Part shown: in pieces, positions 21,400 to 32,800 of the stretch
How the letters are laid out: each line of letters begins with the position of its first letter
How positions within the stretch are numbered: the stretch's first letter is position 1
Origin: Lunularia cruciata
Taxonomy: Eukaryota > Streptophyta > Marchantiopsida > Lunulariales > Lunulariaceae
Direction of reading: 5' to 3'
Assembly (NCBI GenBank): GCA_948567375.1
Contig: OX419756.1
Span: 27,542,333 to 27,606,332 of the forward strand
Length of the DNA stretch: 64,000 bases
Notes under the pieces: model-generated
Seen by the model: only the letters and a program-made list of their open reading frames with translations
Told to the model about the DNA's origin: nothing
Databases searched by the model: none
Translations under genes and position numbers: made by a program

Positions 21400-22870
21400 A
21401 AGATAGTTACCTCTTGTAACTTATTGAGTATCTCCTTGTACTACATTGGAACATCTTGAGTGATTGAGATTGTCATAAGCTCCTCATTTGGGAAGGAATC
21501 ATCCATTGGTTCAACTCCATCATGATTATAGGCCTAGATAACAAATCAATAGTTTCATGTTTCTTCCTTGGTCTATCCTCAATGGTGTAATCATATTCAG
21601 ACAAGAGTATCATCTACCTTGCTAACCTCCCTCCCAAGTTAGGCTTGTTGAAGATGTACTTCAAGTCCTTCTGATCCATGACAATGGTAGCTTTCCTTCC
21701 AATCAAGTAGTGTCTAAATTTCTTGAGACCAAAGATTATTGCCAACTCTTCTCTCTTTGTGACTAAGTAATTCTTTTCTATTGAAACCATTTATCTACTA
21801 GCATAAGCTATTGGATGATCATGCCCATCTTGGTCTAGTTGAATAACATTTCATCCTATAGCTACATAAGAAGCATCAATGTAGAGAATGAAAAGGTTAA
21901 TCCAATCAGGTTTAGCAAGAATTGGATCCATAGCAAGTGATTGCTTCAGCTCTTCAAAAACTTTAAGAGCCTCCTTGTCCTCCAAAATCACCATGTATTC
22001 TACACTCTTTTTCATGTAGATGGTCAATGCATAAGCCATGTTGGACAATGAGAAGATGACCTACTATAGTACCCAACCATCCCCAAAAATTGGTGTAACT
22101 TTGTCAAGCTGGAAAGGAATGGAAGGTTTGAGATTTTCCTCACCTTTTAAGGATCAACTGCTATTCTATTGTTAGAGATGATGTGCCCCAAAAGTAGAAC
22201 TTCTTCACAACAAAAAGTGCACTTCTTTGGGTTAAGTGATGCATTTTCTTCATCCAAGCATTGCAAGATCTTGATCAAGTGCTCAAAGTGGTCTTCCTTG
22301 CTCCCATAGACACAAAAGCCATCAATAAAATCTCTCAAAAATTTTCCAATGAGAGGTTCAAACACCTTGTTCATGAATTGTTAGAATGTGGCTAGAGCAT
22401 TGCAAAGCCCAAAAGGCATGACCTCAAAAACATAAGTCTCCCAAGGTGTTGTGAATGTCATGAGTTGTTGATGCTCTCGTGCAATCTTGATTTGGTTATA
22501 CTCACTATAACCATCTCCTAAATTCTACTTCTCATGACCTGCAACCTCCTCTAAGATCTCATCAATGAATGACAAAGAGTAATAGTCCTTCTTCGTAATA
22601 TCATTCAGCTTCTTGTAATCCACACATATTCAAAGCTTGCCATTCTTTTTCTTCACAATCACAATTGGAGACACCCATTCTAAATTCTCCACCTCAAAAA
22701 TAAATTCAATCTCCTTGAACTTATCAATCTCCTCATTCACAACCAAAGCTACTAGTGGGCTAATGCAACGTTGCTTTTGGCAGATTGATCTTACATGTGA
22801 CTCCACCTCTATCTTGTGCTCCTCCAAGGTGACTTCCTTTAGATCCTTATAACTGAAAGCAAACACATGG
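21400..22870 (-). pseudogene. Element C reverse transcriptase and RNase H, broken
   Basis: From 22866 the frame gives NLEWVSPIVIVKKKNGKL, then a stop and the VDYKKLND block, MPFGLCNALATF near 22400, and FIDGFCVYG near 22310-22335 where a Y/F-x-D-D box is expected; one Asp of the box is now Gly. RNase H residues are scattered between 22048 and 21450 with many stops. Confidence 0.78.
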
Positions 22871-23256
22871 ATGAACTTGCAAAAAATCTACTCAAATCTC
22901 ACTTTCTCCTCCTTGATAATATTTGGACTGCACTTGAGGGTAGAAAACCTCTTCTTTATCTCCTCAAGTGTCAATGGTGATTTCAAAACCTTTGGTTTAG
23001 GTGCAAAATCCATAGCACACAAGGGATATACATCTGAACCAGAATCAAATTCATCCTCCTCTGTGGGAGTCTCTTCCTCCATGCTTGTGCTTACACTTGA
23101 AGCTACTTCTTCTAAATTTGATTCTAAATCATCAAAAGATGGTGTATCTTAATGTAAAATGTTGGTGGTGTTAGTCATAAGAATCGTAAATCTATGGTTT
23201 GATAGCTCAATCCTCAAGTACCCTTTGTGCCATCAATTAATTGTGCATGTTGCTCT

Positions 23257-24600
23257 CTACCATAGCCTCCTAAGAAGCAAATCATAGCTTATATCCTTCA
23301 AGACTTGGAGAGTTGTGAGATTTTGAACTCCCATTATTGAAACTACCACCTTATCCATCACCTCTACTAGTTGAACTTGTTGCTTGTTTGCCATGCTCAT
23401 CACAAATGTTGAAGGTCTTGAGTGTATCATATCCAACTTCTTCATCAACCTCTCTAACATAACATTTATTGTAGATCCTCCATCAACAAGTGCATCCTTG
23501 ATGTTGTGACCATTCACTCTCACATCAATCTTGGAGGCATATTCACAAGCCTCCCATGGTGTTGGTTTGGCATCCACCACTCCTATTGATATAGAGGTTT
23601 TTGCTCTGTTCTTCCTCTTGCTCCTTGTAGAACTCAAACCACCTCTAAGCTCTATTCTCAAAGTAAGATTCAAAGCAATTAGTTGGCCCACTATGATGTT
23701 AGCCTTCTAACTACCAAATCGTCCAATATATTATACTTTTGTTGTTGCTTTGAGATCAAGAAGTCCTCCATCCCCAACTTCTTCCTTGGAGTCTTTGTTG
23801 TTGATGGTGTTGAGGTGCTAGTGCAAGTGCTTCTAGTAGACATAGGAGTATCCTTACCAGGAGTAAATCCTTGAGAAGAGTATACATCCTTTGCAAAATA
23901 AGCTCTCTTCTTCTCTTGTGCCAAAAGCTCCAATTTAAGATCTTTGGAGTTTGAGCACTCCCTCTTCTCATACTTTCTCTCAACCATATCTATGGATGCT
24001 ATCCCATTACCTTTGTTTGGATTAGAAGTCATTTGGGTTTCACTACCTCCCTCTTTCTCTCTAACTCCCTCATAACTCCTTCCTCCATGGTAAGTGGAAT
24101 TTGGACAATTCCTTTGAATATGACCTCTTCTTCCGCAACAAAAACAATTTCTATCATTGAAATTGATGGTTGGTTGGCTTCCTCTACATTGATAACTTCC
24201 ATAACTCCTAGGCCCTCTCCTCACATTCTGATCCACCTCTCTCTTCTCTCATAGTTGCACTACATTGATCTTGAAATTTGCAAGTTATTTTATGATGGTT
24301 TAAAATGGATCTTTTGGTAGAGGTGCAAGAATTGAAGCAACTACTACTTATGGTGCAACCCTTGCCACCAAAGTATCAGAAGTTCTACCATACTTGCAGT
24401 TTTGAGGAGGATGCACAACCTCTTTCATCACCAAATCACTCTCATCCTCTTCTAAACTCTTCTCCGTACGAATTGCAATCTTGATAGTTTCAATCTTGGA
24501 AGAAGGTTTCTCAAATCTCACCTTAATTCTAATTTTTGGTCTCAACCCTCCCATAAAATTCTTTGTGAGCATGGCTTTTATGCCAATCATAGTAATCTCC
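23257..24600 (-). pseudogene. Element C protease and gag zinc knuckle
   Basis: Frame 23691-23257 has IKDALVDGGSTINVMLERL, a retropepsin motif with D-G-G in place of D-S-G. Upstream, 24236-23691 contains the CCHC knuckle CFCCGRRGHIQRNC (about 24105-24149) followed by a Ser/Thr-rich tail. Confidence 0.78.
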
Positions 24601-26595
24601 ATCTCATCTCCACTCTTTCTAAATTATTATATGAAATCTTGACTCTAAATTCTCCACTCTTTCTACATGGACTTTCACTTTCTCTCCATCTCCTTGTTTA
24701 AGGAAGGTAATCTTACTCATAAATCTCTCATAAATCTCATTTGAAAGAAAGTTCTCAATGAGTGCTGAAGTTAAACTCTTCTAAAACTCTTCTTTCCCAT
24801 CTCTACTCTCTCTTTTTTGGTATTTTGACTCATATCATGTAAATATTACATCCTCAAAGAATTCTGGTAATAATGAGACCCACTCATATTCCTCCTCTCA
24901 TTGTTTCCTATACAAGCTCTCTTGAAGTCTCTCATAAAGTCCTCCACATTGTCTCCATCCTTGCCAAAGAAGTTTCAGTAACATTTACATGTTTATATTT
25001 ACATAAACGGGAAGTTTTTTCATATTAGCCCCTCATTATCTTTCTCTTTTCTCTCAATATTTTTTCCTCTCAATCTATAACTAATAGAATATATACATGA
25101 CTAACACCATTTGAGAGTAATCTATCCTAGGGAACACAAAAGGTTTGATCACTCCAAGATTTCTATAGCAACATCAAATCCTAGAGTGCATATTAATTAA
25201 ACACTCGTGGATAATTTATCTTTAAGTTCAAGGATTATCTCCATAATTAATCTTGAAAACTATTTGATGATGGTGATGGTTTCTTTGTAGCTATATTAAG
25301 ACTCTCTCCAAAATCCTTCACCAAAGTCTCCAAAGTGCTATAACTCCACTGCACTCATGTCCTTTTGGAAGTCCTTCCACTTCACAAACCACACAACTCC
25401 TTGGTCTTAGATCTCCTCCCTCCCAACCTTGGTGAAGAAGGTCCAACATGCAATCCCAAGTCATGTAAGCCTCTCCTTTCCTTCAATCTCTTGCTCTGTA
25501 AGATCAATGTACATGGACTTGCCTTATGTCCCTTCTCTCCACATAAGAAGCACTTAGAATTACTCTTTCCTCCAAGTAGTGTATGTTTTTGGATCCTCTC
25601 AACACTCTCTTCAAATTCTATTCTAAATTCTCTTTTCCTCAAAGCCTTGGGGAAACTTGCATAGTCTCAAATCCCACTCTTGGTGACCCTCCATGTTCCA
25701 AAGGTGAATCTAAACACTCAAACATGCTTTTGGTTGCTCTCACACTCCTCATGTATGAGATCTCAACTCTCCAAAACTTCTCATAATGTCATTAAATTCT
25801 CTCAATTGGTATATCATAGTCCTTTGTCACACTTGATCAAAACACTAGGGCATCCTCTCTTGTACAATTTAAAATCTTTTCATTGATCTATTTGGCCTCA
25901 ACACCTTTCTATTCAACACATATTTCAGATTTGGTCTAAAAATGACTCCCTCACTTTAGAAACTCATTACTTCTTGCACAAGAACAATCTCGCACTAGTT
26001 CTTGAGCCAGAATTTAGGATACTACATACTTAGTTTTCTTGGAAAGTTTCAAAAAAATCTAATGAAAAATGAAGAATGGAAAACTCTATACAAAATTCCA
26101 TAAAGCATACACTTTGCGAGAATAGTTTACCCTACCAACTTCCAAAAATTCTAATTCAATGCATATAACATGATTTGCAATAATTTTAAGTGTCTCAACT
26201 AATACATCATCCAAACTATCCTCTTTGAAAATTTCAAGTCCAGATCTCAAACTTGAGATTTTTCCCAAAATCATCAAAATCCCCAAAATTTGCAATCCAC
26301 CTCACACAATTTCTCCAAATTCTCTCATGTGTATAAGATAAAAAATATCACCTCAAAAACATCATAATAAACTATAGGATATAAAAGTGGGTCCAAATTC
26401 TCTAACATAAGTTCAGCCGTCTACTTCACTAATTTTCTCTCCAAGTGAAATCTCATAGTATCCTTCTGTCTATTATAGAATTGTACGTGGAACATTATCT
26501 TACCTTCTAGAGAGGTCTCAACAATAGAATAATAAATATGAGCTAGTGTGTCTCTCACTCAAGATGAATTTCTGATTGCTATTATGGTAACACAT
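24601..26595 (-). pseudogene. Element C gag 5' part and leader, decayed
   Basis: A second knuckle, CFLCGEKGHKASPCTL, is at about 25520-25575 on the minus strand. The rest is short broken frames. Two different knuckles in one element are unusual and may mean an older insertion within C or a duplicated gag. Confidence 0.5.
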
Positions 26596-27225
26596 CATGG
26601 ACTAAGAAGGCAAGGAATCCCATTTCCATCATACTCTTCCAAGGCTAACACTCCAAGGCTCAAGGTATTGTTCACTAGAGAACTCAATGAGAGAGAGATA
26701 GTTGAAAATCAAAGGATGAGGAGTACTTCCTCACCCCTAGTTTATATATTGTGAAATATTTACACAGCAAAGTTACTAATTACTAAAGTAACTCAAGTTA
26801 CTAGGCTAAAACTAAAATAAAGTCAAAAATCTAAAGGAATATCCATACTCATAGGAATATTTTCCTAAGCATATGATCTTATCTTGACCCAACCACTAAG
26901 TCAAGGATTCATTCACATGGGCTATCCTTGGACTATAGACAAATTAAAAAAAAGGCTTGTAGTTCCAATAGTTTTCAACTCTTTCCTCAAGGCTAAACAC
27001 CTAGGAATAATACCAAGTCAATACACTAGAATCCAAAATAATGGTGCTCATCTTTTCTACTTTTCTTCTAAAGTAATGTCTCCTTTATCTTAGCTATGAC
27101 CAACTTTAACTAATCATGACTAATGTAGAACTATCCTTTATCTCTATATAGATAATATTTCTCAAGTACTTGTAATACCAAAGTTAATATCACAATAGTA
27201 TATACATGCATAAATGGTTGTTACA
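26596..27225 (-). repeat. Element C 5' LTR (right copy)
   Basis: About 630 bp matching 19517-20128, with many small differences. Ends GGTTGTTACA at 27225, after which the element D reading resumes. Confidence 0.75.
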
Positions 27226-27445
27226 GAACTGCATTACCCATATTTATGAGTTTCCCAAGCTCCCATGATTTTTGGGAGAAAGATCTTGGACTTGATTGAG
27301 ACTCACACTTATAGCAATTGGTGGAGCCAACACCAATGAGAGAGAGAAAAAATGGGTTTTTGTTCTCAATATTACCTTTGTTATAACAATGTGAGAGGCA
27401 TCTTGGCATAAGGTGTTAGGTCAGGCTATGGACTTGGATTGTGAA
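27226..27445 (+). pseudogene. Element D: C-terminal part of the methyltransferase-like segment
   Basis: Directly after element C the + frame reads ALPIFMSFPSSHDFWEKD, then QLVEPTPMRERKNGFF at about 27315-27362, and HKVLGQAMDLDC at 27407-27442. The R-E-R...G-F piece sits where C5 methyltransferases have motif IX (R-E-x-x-R-x-Q-G-F) and the L-G-Q-A-M-D-L-D/N piece where they have motif X (Q-x-G-N-A). The similarity is to methyltransferase-like domains I recall in gypsy polyproteins of early-diverging plants and algae; this cannot be confirmed without a search. Confidence 0.45.
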
Positions 27446-29290
27446 CCGTGGCTTGGCAAAGCAACATAGGATGCACTTGATAGGCATCACCTCTCAGACA
27501 TTTATGAGCTCTATGCCTATTGAGACAATTCAAGCACATGCAGGGGATGATGGACCAAGTTGGTAGGGTATTCTTGAGACATAGCCAATGGCTACTAGTA
27601 AGAGGGGCCTACTTGGGGTCCATCCAAGTGAGAATGGTCTACTTGGGTTACACCCTTGGTCTACTTAGGATGTTGCTAGAGCTTGCAACCAGAGTAGATG
27701 GAGTTTTTGCATTGAGGTTGGAGATTATAGTGGATGGAGCATTACATTATTGTTACCAAGGGCCCGGTGTAGCTGCCAATTAGTGCATCTTCCACTACTA
27801 CTCTAGTTATAGATAATACTTGGGAGCCAAACATTGGACCCAAGCTTATGAGAGGGGAAAGATAAAGAGTTTGGAGGTTCTTGAAGAGCTACACAAGGAT
27901 TTTTTCCTTCAATATGAAGGATTTGGGTGCTATGAAAGGACTTGGTATTTGGATTGAGCTTACTAGTGATACACTAATTCTTTTATGTCCCTACATATAT
28001 AGTAACATGGAAAGAGCATTAATTTAGAGTCAGAGTAGAGACCTTTTTGAGGCTGGTTTGGTAGAGATTTCACAAGGAGAGTATGTTTCAACTATAGTGA
28101 TGCCAACCAAGAAGGATATGTATTGCAACTACATAGATAGGTAAATATATGTAGATTATTATCCTATCAACCAATAGACTAGGGTTGATTGGCATGCCAT
28201 GCCTATATCAGAGGAGATTTTTGTTTTGATTGGGCATGTATAGGTCTTTGGTACTTTGGACCTTCAAGCAAGATATCATTAATTGCCAATCAGAGAGTAC
28301 AATAGGTCCAAGAAAAAATATTGGGCTATTGATCCTCACAATAAGGACGTTTATATTAGTGGAGGTTCTTACCATTTGGGTTAAAGAATGCTCCTGCTAA
28401 GTTCCAAAGGATAATGGATAAGATCTTAGTAGGATTGGATTTTTCTTGGTGCTATATTGATGACATCTTTGTCTATACCACTACTATGGAAGAGCATGAG
28501 AAATATTTGTTGGAGGTGTTTGAGAGGTTGAGATATCTTGGATTCAAATTATTACTTGGGAAGTGTAGATTCTTCCAAGAGAAGATTGAATATTTAGGTC
28601 ACATTATCTACCCTAGAGGACTTAGTGTACATTAGACCAAGGTGGAGACTATTGCACATATTCCTTTGCTTACAAATGTGAGCAAAGTGCAAGCTTTCCT
28701 TGGGTTGGCAAAATTCTATCGTTGACATGTTAGAGGATTTAGTGTCATTGGCAAGGCCTTGACAAAACTGACCAAGCCTACATAGAAGTGGTGTTGGGGA
28801 GATGAGCAAGAGAGAGCTTTTTATAGAGCTAAGGAAAGGTTGACATCTGCTGCTATTCTTAGGAGACCAATTAGAGGACAACCATTCCAAGTTCATACTA
28901 ATTGGAGTATTTTGGAGCTTGGAGCAATGCTTAGCCAAAAAGATGATCAAGAGAAGGAGTTTTTAGTGGCCTATGCTACTCACTCCAACAATCCAGTGGA
29001 GTGAAATATAGTTCATATAAGAGAGAGTGCTTGGTAGTAATATGGGTAGTAGCACATTTTTGATATTATCTATTTGGTAACACCTTCACTCCCATCACCA
29101 ATCATCAACCACAAAAGTGTTGATGGAGTTAAACAGGCTTTTAAGGAAGCTTGCACAATGAGATTTAATGATGTCCAAGATTATGATGTCATGGTTATTC
29201 ACAAACCTGGAGTGGTGAACCAATGATGTAGATGGGTTGAGTAGAATCCCATGTCCCAACCAATAGGATTAAACCAAAGCATGTTGGCAT
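27446..29290 (+). pseudogene. Element D reverse transcriptase and RNase H, heavily decayed
   Basis: The frame gives EISQGEYVSTIVMPTKKDMY (about 28065-28120), the VFGTLDLQARYH block (about 28250-28280), KNAPAKFQRIMDKILVG (28386-28435), the catalytic CYIDDIFVY (28450-28475), KLLLGKCRFFQEKIEYLGHII and VQAFLGLAKFYR-stop-HVRGF. RNase H residues VHTNWSILELGAMLSQKDDQ follow near 28890. At least two stops are TGA in place of CGA. Confidence 0.8.
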
Positions 29291-30260
29291 GGTGAGATTG
29301 ATGAGGAGATGATGCTAGATTGGTATGCATTTACCTTTCTATGTATAGTTTTTGAGGCCTTGGTGGTATCTCTCTCAACATATATAGGAAGACTTGTTGA
29401 GGTCATAGATCTAGATGGTAGAGATATTGGTATATGTCAGCGAGGCATTCATCATGATGTTTTAATGATGAATTATCTTTGCAGTGGTGTTGTGGGTGGC
29501 ATAGTTGGTGCCAAGGAGAGACCATATTCTTCAACAAGCTAGAAAGTTTAGATTGGAGTGCAAATATCTTCTTTGTGTATGGGAAGATGGTAGAGTGTGA
29601 GTAGTACCACTTCTATCTTAGAGACCATAGTTTGTTTTTCATGCTTATGAGAAGCTAGGACATTTTGGGTGCAAATTGATATGCAATAACTTGTTGCTAG
29701 ATGTATAGTTTGTTACAAAGTTAGAGCATCATTCAATGCCCCTATACTTTAGTTACATCCACTACCTATCATGGGGTTGGGTTATCATGGGAGTTTGGAC
29801 TTTGTTGGACCTTTACTTTTGACTATGAGACATCATCAATAATATTTTTTTTATGATGGAACACTTCTCTGTGTGGATTGAGTTGGTGGCCCTTCATGAC
29901 AAGTCCAATGAAGGGACAATTCATTCATTCTTGGATGGGTGCACCAACCAAGGTCTTGATTGATCTAGGTATAGAGTTATTGGAAGAGTTTAGGGTGACA
30001 AGCCTTGTGTGACAAGGCCTTGATTGATCATCATATTACATATCAAGATCACCTTGAGATAGATAGTTTGGCAAAGAGAGTTATTGAAATGGTGCAAAGA
30101 GAGTTGCATAAGTGCATAATTTTGCAAAGAAGCCACTTGGGGGATTGGGATTTCAAGTTACCTTGGTAGGCTATGGGCTATTGGTTTAGCTAATAAGCCT
30201 CCTTAGCATCCTTCTCTCCCCTAATTTTTACTTTATGAGATCCAAGTTTACATACAACCA
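29291..30260 (+). pseudogene. Element D integrase, heavily decayed
   Basis: Segments in one direction read VRASFNAPIL, LHPLPIMGLGYHGSLDFVGP (29755-29815), ALIDHHITYQDHLEIDSLAKR (30005-30085) and LGDWDFKLPW (30135-30165). Their order and spacing match integrase core and C-terminal parts of the same gypsy-like family as the RT. Numerous stops and frame changes. Confidence 0.65.
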
Positions 30261-30673
30261 CTCATTATGATGTTACTATAATTTTGGACTTGGATGATCC
30301 AGATGTATGGGTAAGTGCATGTTCTCAATAGGCAAAGATGTCATGTCTATTGCCTTGGAGGACTTAGTGGTTGTTAAACATTTGGATCCCTTATATTATC
30401 CCACTATTTGAGGAGGAGGTTATAGACCTTCAATCTGTCTATTTCAAAACCATTTGATTATGTATATCTATCATAAACTGCATTGACAACGCTTGATTTG
30501 ACTACAAGTTGCTCTATCTTGAGAGTGCATGAGATTTTATTTTTGGGGTCCCTATGTTGAAAGGACATGGTGGTGTTTGGAGGGATCATATGCACAACTA
30601 TATACAATGCTACCTCCCAAACATTGATGACACTATGGACCCAAGCTTGGTAGTTGTATGTGCAAGCTTGTGG

Positions 30674-30797
30674 TGTGTATTATGTGGCTCTTCTCGTTGA
30701 GTTGTTATTATATTAGTATGTGAGAGGATAGAATATGGTATGTTTGACCCCTCTCCTCATGGTGATTCCTCAAGGACATGGGCTATGTCATCAATGT
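30674..30797 (+). pseudogene. Element D: PHD-finger-like C-terminus
   Basis: In one frame 30674-30727 reads CVLCGSSR, stop, VVIILVCER. In the next frame 30723-30797 reads RG-stop-NMVCLTPLLMVIPQGHGLCHQC. Put side by side these give the C-x2-C ... C-x-R-x-G-W-H/N-x-x-C-L-x-P-P/L-L ... P-x-G-x-W/G-x-C-x-x-C layout of a PHD finger, with a small deletion at the frame change and one TAG where Trp stands. PHD fingers bind histone H3 tails. Expected of an integration-targeting module; inference. Confidence 0.5.
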
Positions 30798-30803
30798 ACT
30801 TGA

Positions 30804-32001
30804 TACCTTAGCTAGTTAATTCCTTATGTGGTATAGATTGTAAGCAGATGACTACATATGAAACATGATAACACTATACTTCCTTATCTTTGCACATTAT
30901 AGAGTATATCACACACTTGGAGTAGATGGCTATTTGGAGTTAGCAGGATCTATCAACTAATGATTATAACACTTGAGGGTTTATATGTGATTTCTTATAT
31001 GAGTTGTGTTTCTAGGATGTATGATGTCCATGGAGATATATTGTACAACATATATTTGCTCTACATCTTCACTCATAAAATATTTTATGTGCAATATTCA
31101 ATTTTGCAATGTTAATATATTGGTCACTTTACTTTGCTTGTACCTATAATTTGAAAAGTAAAAAGGTTCACTTATTATACTCTTTTTCCCATATAAATCC
31201 TTCCAAACTATAATTGAAACCCCCTTATTTTTTCTTGTGTGTGAATCTACAGTGAATCCTATAAAAATAATTCTTCACTCTCTTATCCACAATTTAATTA
31301 TTTGTGTGCATCAAAAAGTTGATGAGTAGCAATAGTGGTAGCACAAATAGAATATGATATTGAGTAAGAGCTTGCCAAAGCAAACTGACCAAATCATGTT
31401 TTTTTTTCTAAGCGTGCATTGAAAAGCTTTGATATTTGATCATTAAGATGTAAAAAACCTCAAAATGCAAAGTGGGGAAAGGAAGTTGAATCATATATAG
31501 ACTTGTAAGATCATCATGTGATGAAAGATGTTTGAGTTAGTTGTAGTTGTTTCTCCCTTGAAATTTTTATCACCATTGAACATCCAGGTACACCTTTTGA
31601 TGTCAAAATTCTCCACAAAGAAATAAATATTGAATGTCCTTGCTCAATAGCTACAATAGAAAATGATGCCATAAATTGGCAACTCTATACTGCTTGGTGT
31701 GTATGACTATGCAGAATATGACATTCAAAATCATGCATGATATTAGATCCTACCCTTAGAATTGACAATTTGTTACGATTGGATGTCCTCTCGGCTTGAT
31801 TGACAATTAGGGTTTGATCCATTCTCATCATAAGTACCTGCTAACCATGCGCAATAGTTTCAAGTCCTCTAAAAGCTTAAATTCTCCCACACAACATTAA
31901 ATCTCAATAAAAGTGCCCATGAGTTATCTTCAAACATTACCAACAACATGTCAACACCTGAAATAATACTCCTTGGTGGAACAAGACAAAGAGAGAAAGG
32001 T

Positions 32002-32005
<4 letters not shown>
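30804..32005. other. No gene seen; AT-rich
   Basis: No domain recognised on either strand. It probably includes the lost 3' end of element D, but no LTR could be paired. Confidence 0.4.

Positions 32006-32077
<72 letters not shown>
32006..32077. repeat. Compound (GA)n(TA)n microsatellite
   Basis: About 14 GA units followed by about 21 TA units without interruption. Confidence 0.97.
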
Positions 32078-32083
<6 letters not shown>

Positions 32084-32800
32084 TATTAGAGAGTGAATAG
32101 TAGATTACACACATGACACACATGAGTGAATATTTGATTTTGTGTGATTTTCAATTTTAGTTCCATTGGCACCTAGATTAAAGGCTATGGAGAATTGAGT
32201 TGAAAGTTATGAGGACTTTAGGTTTTTTTAGGTTTAGAGTGATTAATTCACATTGAGAGTGATGACTCATAAATTGTAGCCTCTTGGTATTCATGCTTGA
32301 GTTCCATGTGGAACTTAGTTTGAAAATTTTTTAGATTGGAATTGAAAGTTATGAGAGTTGGTAATTTTTAAGGTTTAGAGAGAAATCATTTATTCATGTG
32401 AGTTGGGATGTGAGGGGTTGTGGTTTGCAAGTATGGGAAGATATGGAGAGGATCATTGTGTGTTATAATTTTTATTCTTGTACTAGCCATGGCTGCACTT
32501 CCCTAGGTGGGGCCACCTAGAGCAGCTTGAGATACATCATGCTTGGTGTGTCACTAACACTTTACCTCACAAGGAGTAAAGATCCATGTGTGAAGTATAG
32601 GATGCCCAAGGATTGTGATTGGACCACTTGGGATGCTCATGCAAGGCAATCAACCACATCAATAGCGGTGAAACTTGGGATTATGCACTCTTTATCTATC
32701 TCTTTGTTGATTGTTCCAAGGATAGCGATCAAGTTGTGAGAGTGGTAAGCATCTCACGTGGGTCTTGTCTTAGGGTCATTTGAGACTAGTTTCCCATGTC
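32078..32800. other. No gene assigned; LINE-like 5' flank
   Basis: Short frames only, including an unrecognised 70-residue one at 32527-32739. It may be the 5' part of the LINE-like element that follows. Confidence 0.35.

Larger units (their letters stand above)
19517..27225 (-). mobile_element. Element C: decayed Ty3/gypsy, non-chromovirus type
   Basis: A 7.7-kb element on the minus strand between two copies of a long repeat. Domain order on the minus strand is gag with zinc knuckles, protease, RT, RNase H and integrase. RT motifs such as VDYKKLNDITKKDYYSLSF and DGYSEYNQI point to the Tat/Athila side rather than to chromoviruses, and no chromodomain was seen. Many stops. No Met-type or Asp-type PBS could be found, and the outer ends on the 19517/26596 side do not show a clear TG, so the exact left boundaries are uncertain. 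Confidence 0.78.

Noticed and set aside
30804-32005. 3' LTR of element D
   Set aside because: No partner sequence with TG...CA ends could be found for it anywhere in the window.
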